Below are positions 60,727 to 64,000 of a DNA stretch of 64,000 bases, piece by piece. The notes under the pieces are model-generated. The model had not been told where the DNA came from. It did not search any database and saw only the letters and a list, made by a program, of their open reading frames with translations. The stretch lies in the NCBI RefSeq assembly GCF_003729955.1, contig NZ_RJTX01000001.1, positions 1-64,000 on the forward strand, given 5' to 3'. The position numbers and the translations under genes were made by a program. Source of the DNA: Chryseobacterium daecheongense. GTDB taxonomy: Bacteria > Bacteroidota > Bacteroidia > Flavobacteriales > Weeksellaceae. Each line of letters begins with the position of its first letter. The first letter of the stretch is position 1.

Positions 60727-61455
60727 ATGAAAACAGTATATCATAAAGCAGATTCAAGAGGTCACGCAGACCACGGTTGGTTAAACAGCTATCATACTTT
60801 TAGCTTTGCCAATTATCAAAATCCGGAAAGAACACATTTTGGTGTTTTAAGAGTATTGAATGACGATACCGTTACCCAGGGAATGGGATTCGGAACACAC
60901 CCTCACAGAGATATGGAGATCATTTCCATTCCTTTGGAAGGAGATTTGGAACATAAAGATTCTATGGGAACCACAGCAGTAATCAGAAAAGGAGAGATTC
61001 AGGTAATGAGTGCCGGAACAGGAATTATGCACAGCGAATACAACAAGAATAAAGACGTACCTGTTAAATTCCTTCAAATCTGGGTGTTTCCAAGAGAGAT
61101 CAACCTTGAGCCGAGATATGACCAAAAAAGCATTAAAGAAGGAGAAAAAATAAATGGTTTCCAACAAATTTTGTCTCCTGATAAAAATGATGACGGAGTT
61201 TGGATTCATCAGGATGCTTGGTTCAACATTGCTAATTTTACCAAAGGAAACGGGAAGAATTATATGCTGAACAAAAAAGGAAACGGCGTGTATGCTTTTG
61301 TATTAAAAGGAAGTGCCAAAATAGGCGACAGAATTTTGAATGAAAGGGATGGGTTAGGAATCTGGGATACGCAGAGCTTTAATATAGAAGCTGTAGAAGA
61401 TACAGAGGTTTTATTGATGGAAGTACCTATGGAATTACCTTCTTATTTGGCGTAA
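60727..61455 (+). CDS. Pirin-family protein
   Basis: This 242-residue bicupin begins MKTVYHKADSRGHADHGWLNSYHTFSFANY. It has the pirin metal-site segment GTHPHRDMEIISI, later GTGIMHSEYN, and a second cupin domain. Bacterial pirins such as YhhW can act as quercetin dioxygenases; others are regulatory. The His and Glu ligands of the first cupin look intact. It stands alone. Confidence 0.88.
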   Translation: MKTVYHKADSRGHADHGWLNSYHTFSFANYQNPERTHFGVLRVLNDDTVTQGMGFGTHPHRDMEIISIPLEGDLEHKDSMGTTAVIRKGEIQVMSAGTGIMHSEYNKNKDVPVKFLQIWVFPREINLEPRYDQKSIKEGEKINGFQQILSPDKNDDGVWIHQDAWFNIANFTKGNGKNYMLNKKGNGVYAFVLKGSAKIGDRILNERDGLGIWDTQSFNIEAVEDTEVLLMEVPMELPSYLA

Positions 61456-61578
61456 AATAAAACTTTCCTTCGTTTGGGGACAAATTTAAAGTTTTTGACG
61501 GGGGAGGTTTAAAACAACTGAAACTCGACAATTATTACGATATTTGTCATAAAAATTACAGTATAATTAAAATAAGCA

Positions 61579-62130
61579 ATGAAAATTTTAGCAATAGCAG
61601 GAAGCAATTCCGAAGTTTCAATGAACAGACAATTAGTGGCGTATGCGTCTACTTTGTTTGACAATGCAGAAGTGGAAGTAGTAGATTTAAATCCTTTCGA
61701 AATGCCGATTTATAAGCACGAAAGAGAGCTTAAAGATGGTGTTCCGCAGGAAGCAAAAGATTTTGCAGCAAAAATTGATGCGGCAAACCTACTGTTGGTT
61801 TCCTTACCGGAACACAACGGAACTTACTCAACCGCTTTTAAAAATGTATTCGATTGGGTTTCCCGAATCAAGGACAGAACAGTCTGGAATGAGGTGCCGA
61901 TGTTGTTGATGTCAGCTGCACCGGGAGCAAGAGGTGGAGCAGGTGTTTTAGAGGCTGCAACCAAGCGTTTTCCTTTCCACGGTGGAAATATTGTAGAAAC
62001 TTTTTCGCTTCCGTTTTTCAATGATAATTTTGATAAAGCAGGTCAGAAGATTTCTAATGAAGAGAAAGACAATGAGTTAAGAGAGAAAATCAAGAAGATT
62101 TCTGCTATTGAAACTATCCTTGAAAAATAG
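61579..62130 (+). CDS. NADPH-dependent FMN reductase
   Basis: This 183-residue flavodoxin-like protein has AIAGSNSEVSMNRQLV, the FMN-phosphate loop, then LLVSLPEHNGTYSTAFKNVFDWVSR and MLLMSAAPGARGGAGVLE. These fit the ArsH/ChrR/azoreductase-type quinone reductases. It likely reduces quinones or flavins. It is alone, with no obvious partner. Confidence 0.87.
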   Translation: MKILAIAGSNSEVSMNRQLVAYASTLFDNAEVEVVDLNPFEMPIYKHERELKDGVPQEAKDFAAKIDAANLLLVSLPEHNGTYSTAFKNVFDWVSRIKDRTVWNEVPMLLMSAAPGARGGAGVLEAATKRFPFHGGNIVETFSLPFFNDNFDKAGQKISNEEKDNELREKIKKISAIETILEK

Positions 62131-62132
62131 AA

Positions 62133-62163
62133 TTTGAATATTAATTTAAAATTAATATCTTTG
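62133..62163 (+). promoter_or_regulatory. Promoter of the purM leader
   Basis: TTTG (62133-62136), exactly 19 nt, then TATCTTTG (62156-62163): the best consensus promoter in the window. The predicted start is near 62170, before a short reading frame. Confidence 0.7.
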
Positions 62164-62177
62164 CAAAAAGAAAAATA

Positions 62178-62252
62178 ATGAAAATTCAGACCAATTTTAA
62201 AGAATGTTTTTCCAAGAAAGGAGAAACTGTGGGCTCTGAAATTCTGAGATAA
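62178..62252 (+). CDS. 24-residue leader or small protein upstream of purM
   Basis: The frame begins MKIQTNFKECFSKKGE and ends with SEILR before TAA. It sits 15 nt after a consensus promoter and is followed within 7 nt by a strong terminator. No similarity is recognised. It could be a leader peptide controlling the purM terminator, a small protein, or part of a small RNA. There is no run of one amino acid as in classic attenuators. Confidence 0.4.
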   Translation: MKIQTNFKECFSKKGETVGSEILR

Positions 62253-62258
62253 CATAAC

Positions 62259-62295
62259 GGCCGATAATCTACCAAGATTGTCGGCTTTTTATTTT
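62259..62295 (+). terminator. Terminator or attenuator before purM
   Basis: GCCGATAATCT pairs with AGATTGTCGGC over ACCA with a single G-U/A-type wobble, followed by TTTTTATTTT. It lies between the leader frame and the purM ATG at 62341. Confidence 0.75.
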
Positions 62296-62340
62296 CTGAA
62301 AACCGATATAAAAAGTTTGAAATAAATTTCTAAAAGTACA

Positions 62341-63333
62341 ATGAGCAACACTTACAAATCTGCGGGCGTAGACAAAGAGGAAGGTTACAAAACCGTTGAC
62401 AAGATAAAAAAAGCGGTGGGTGAAACCCATAATTCCAATGTATTGAACCATTTGGGAAGTTTTGGGGCTTTCTACGAAATAGGAGGGTACAAGAACCCTG
62501 TTTTGGTTTCCGGAACAGATGGAGTAGGAACCAAGCTGAAAGTAGCTTTGGATACCCAAAAGTATGACTCTATCGGTGTAGATTGTTTCGCGATGTGTGC
62601 CAATGATATTCTTTGCCATGGGGCAAAACCATTATTCTTTTTAGATTACCTGGCTTGCGGAAAACTGGATTCTGAAATTGCTGCAGAAATCGTTTTAGGA
62701 ATGGTAGAAGCTTGTAAGGATAATAATTGTGCATTGATTGGTGGGGAAACCGCTGAAATGCCTGGGATGTATCAGCCGGGAGATTATGATGTGGCAGGAT
62801 TCTGTGTAGGGATCGTAGAGAAAGATCAGATTATCGACGGTTCCAAAATCAAAGCAGGAGACAAGATTATTGCATTGCCAAGTTCAGGTTTCCACTCGAA
62901 CGGATTTTCACTGGTAAGAAAAGTATTCCCGAATTTTGAAGAAGAATTTGAAGGAAAGCCATTATATGAAACCCTTTTAGTTCCTACAAGATTGTATTAT
63001 AAAGACATCCATAAAGTGATCGGAGAAGTACAGGTTGCAGGAATTGCTCACATTACAGGAGGAGGTTTATATGAAAACGTTCCAAGAATTATCCCTGAAG
63101 GATTATGTGCTTCCATTGATGCATCAAAAATCAGGATTCCAAGCATTATGCTTGAATTGGAAAAAAGAGGTGGTGTAGCTCGTGAAGAAATGTTCGGAAC
63201 ATTCAATATGGGAGTGGGAATGACAATTGTTGTAGATGCAGAACACGCAGAAAAAGTATTACATCTTTTGGATGATGCCTATGAAATCGGAGAAATAACA
63301 AAAGGAAGCGAGAAAATCCATTTATCAATATAA
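62341..63333 (+). CDS. purM: Phosphoribosylformylglycinamidine cyclo-ligase (AIR synthase)
   Basis: This 330-residue protein has SGTDGVGTKLKVALD, DCFAMCANDILCHGAKPLFFLDYLACG, GGETAEMPGMYQPGDYDVAGFCVG and SGFHSNGFSLVRKV, the standard PurM blocks. It makes aminoimidazole ribonucleotide from FGAM with ATP in purine synthesis. purN follows after 76 bp. It is probably read in part from the leader promoter. Confidence 0.95.
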   Translation: MSNTYKSAGVDKEEGYKTVDKIKKAVGETHNSNVLNHLGSFGAFYEIGGYKNPVLVSGTDGVGTKLKVALDTQKYDSIGVDCFAMCANDILCHGAKPLFFLDYLACGKLDSEIAAEIVLGMVEACKDNNCALIGGETAEMPGMYQPGDYDVAGFCVGIVEKDQIIDGSKIKAGDKIIALPSSGFHSNGFSLVRKVFPNFEEEFEGKPLYETLLVPTRLYYKDIHKVIGEVQVAGIAHITGGGLYENVPRIIPEGLCASIDASKIRIPSIMLELEKRGGVAREEMFGTFNMGVGMTIVVDAEHAEKVLHLLDDAYEIGEITKGSEKIHLSI

Positions 63334-63341
63334 CAATTGAT

Positions 63342-63395
63342 CAATGTATCAGTGTACCAATAACAATATGGTTACATTGATAAACTGATACATTG
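63342..63395. repeat. 12-bp inverted repeat between purM and purN
   Basis: CAATGTATCAGT (63342-63353) and ACTGATACATTG (63384-63395) are exact complements, with TGTACC/GGTTACA able to extend the stem inward. No T-run follows, so it is not a simple terminator. Confidence 0.6.
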
Positions 63396-63409
63396 TTACA
63401 TTTAATAAC

Positions 63410-63982
63410 ATGAAAAACATCGTTGTACTCGTTTCAGGTTCCGGAACCAACCTTCAAAGAATCATAGATACTATTGACAATGGAGAGATCCAGAATGCCA
63501 AAGTCACTCTGGTTGTTGCCGACAGAGAGTGTTATGGGCTGGAAAGAGCAAAGAATCATCATATTGAAAATATACTGATTCCGAGAGGAAAGAATTTCAG
63601 CAGTGAGTTGAGTAAAGTAATCCCTGAAAATACAGATTTAATCGTATTGGCCGGATTCCTGTCTATTCTGAAACCTGAATTCTGCGAAGCCTGGAAAGGT
63701 AAAATCATTAATATCCATCCTGCGATGCTTCCGAAGTTCGGAGGAAAAGGAATGTGGGGAATGAATGTTCACAATGCCGTTATTGAGGCTAAAGAAAAAG
63801 AAAGTGGTGCAACGGTTCATTTTGTAACATCAGGAATTGATGAGGGAGAAATTATTCTTCAGAAATGTTTTGAAGTGACGGAAAACGACACTCCTGAAAC
63901 ATTAGCACAAAAAGTACATCAGATAGAATATGAAATCTTCCCGAAGGCCATCAATAAAGTATTAAATAATGTACTCAGCTGA
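63410..63982 (+). CDS. purN: Phosphoribosylglycinamide formyltransferase
   Basis: This 190-residue protein has VSGSGTNLQRIIDTI, the formyl-THF loop LAGFLSILKPEF, and the catalytic NIHPAMLPKFGGKGMWGMNVHNAVIEAKEKESGATVHFVTSGIDEGEII. Asn-His-Asp of PurN is represented by N in INIHPA, H in NIHPA and D in GIDEGEI. It formylates GAR. Together with purM it covers two purine steps. Confidence 0.94.
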   Translation: MKNIVVLVSGSGTNLQRIIDTIDNGEIQNAKVTLVVADRECYGLERAKNHHIENILIPRGKNFSSELSKVIPENTDLIVLAGFLSILKPEFCEAWKGKIINIHPAMLPKFGGKGMWGMNVHNAVIEAKEKESGATVHFVTSGIDEGEIILQKCFEVTENDTPETLAQKVHQIEYEIFPKAINKVLNNVLS

Positions 63983-64000
63983 TAATTGAGCAGTTGACCA

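Overview
The window is a piece of a Flavobacteriia chromosome, most like Chryseobacterium or a close Weeksellaceae relative. The evidence is AT-rich DNA, promoters of the Bacteroidota type (TTTG, about 19-20 nt, TAnnTTTG) and start codons with little Shine-Dalgarno sequence. Family markers agree: a PorT/SprT type IX secretion protein, a GLPGLI protein, SusC/SusD transporters, GH97, a 6S RNA of the flavobacterial type and a flavobacterial SDR threonine dehydrogenase. The genus is an inference from gene content. No rRNA, tRNA, CRISPR array, transposase or prophage was seen.

Layout. 1-9.3 kb: the 5' end of a secreted protein gene, gamma-glutamyltransferase, threonine dehydrogenase, a NodB-like protein without metal ligands, a methyltransferase, a metallophosphoesterase, a FabH-like synthase, then a small membrane protein, menaquinone methyltransferase (ubiE) and porT. 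9.4-13.1 kb: a coiled-coil protein with zapA, a 6S RNA, RNase Y and an MFS transporter. 13.2-17.9 kb: a solitary double-glycine, Cys-rich peptide, then a leftward run thioesterase, TIM-barrel protein, GLPGLI, LysR, YeiH. 17.9-29 kb: housekeeping genes (arsC/spx-like, gcvT, idi, an LNS2-like HAD protein, a D-2-hydroxyacid dehydrogenase, mscL, nnrED, lgt, yidD, rarA) and one orphan HsdR_N nuclease-like gene between two terminators. 29-39.8 kb: a large DUF2339 membrane protein, a C1q-like surface protein, pheA with a YbgC thioesterase, dnaA with an LMW-PTP and an RsmI-like methylase, a DUF4349 gene broken by an in-frame TGA, DUF2891 and Mpo1-like genes. 39.8-45 kb: an AraC regulator and a TolC-HlyD-MFS tripartite efflux operon. 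45-48 kb: a methyltransferase and metG. 48.2-59.9 kb: a starch/maltodextrin utilisation locus (susC, susD, susE, GH97, GH13, NTF2-like, sugar MFS). 60-64 kb: a lipoprotein, pirin, an FMN reductase, purM with an upstream promoter-sORF-terminator cassette, and purN.

The starch locus forms a complete route. SusE and SusD bind glycan at the surface, SusC imports oligosaccharides, the GH13 enzyme and the GH97 alpha-glucosidase cut them in the periplasm, and the MFS protein carries the sugar across the inner membrane. Two inverted repeats sharing GTTAA half-sites lie in its 335-bp upstream region, but no local regulator was found.

Most of the window is core genome. No complete undescribed multi-gene system was found. 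The best leads are the orphan Cys-rich precursor-like peptide, the purM leader cassette, the susC operator-like repeats, the nonsense codon in the DUF4349 gene, the metal-less NodB protein, the orphan HsdR_N protein and a dispersed palindromic element present twice. Several start codons were moved downstream because the apparent upstream start lies inside a promoter or terminator; each case is explained in its entry.
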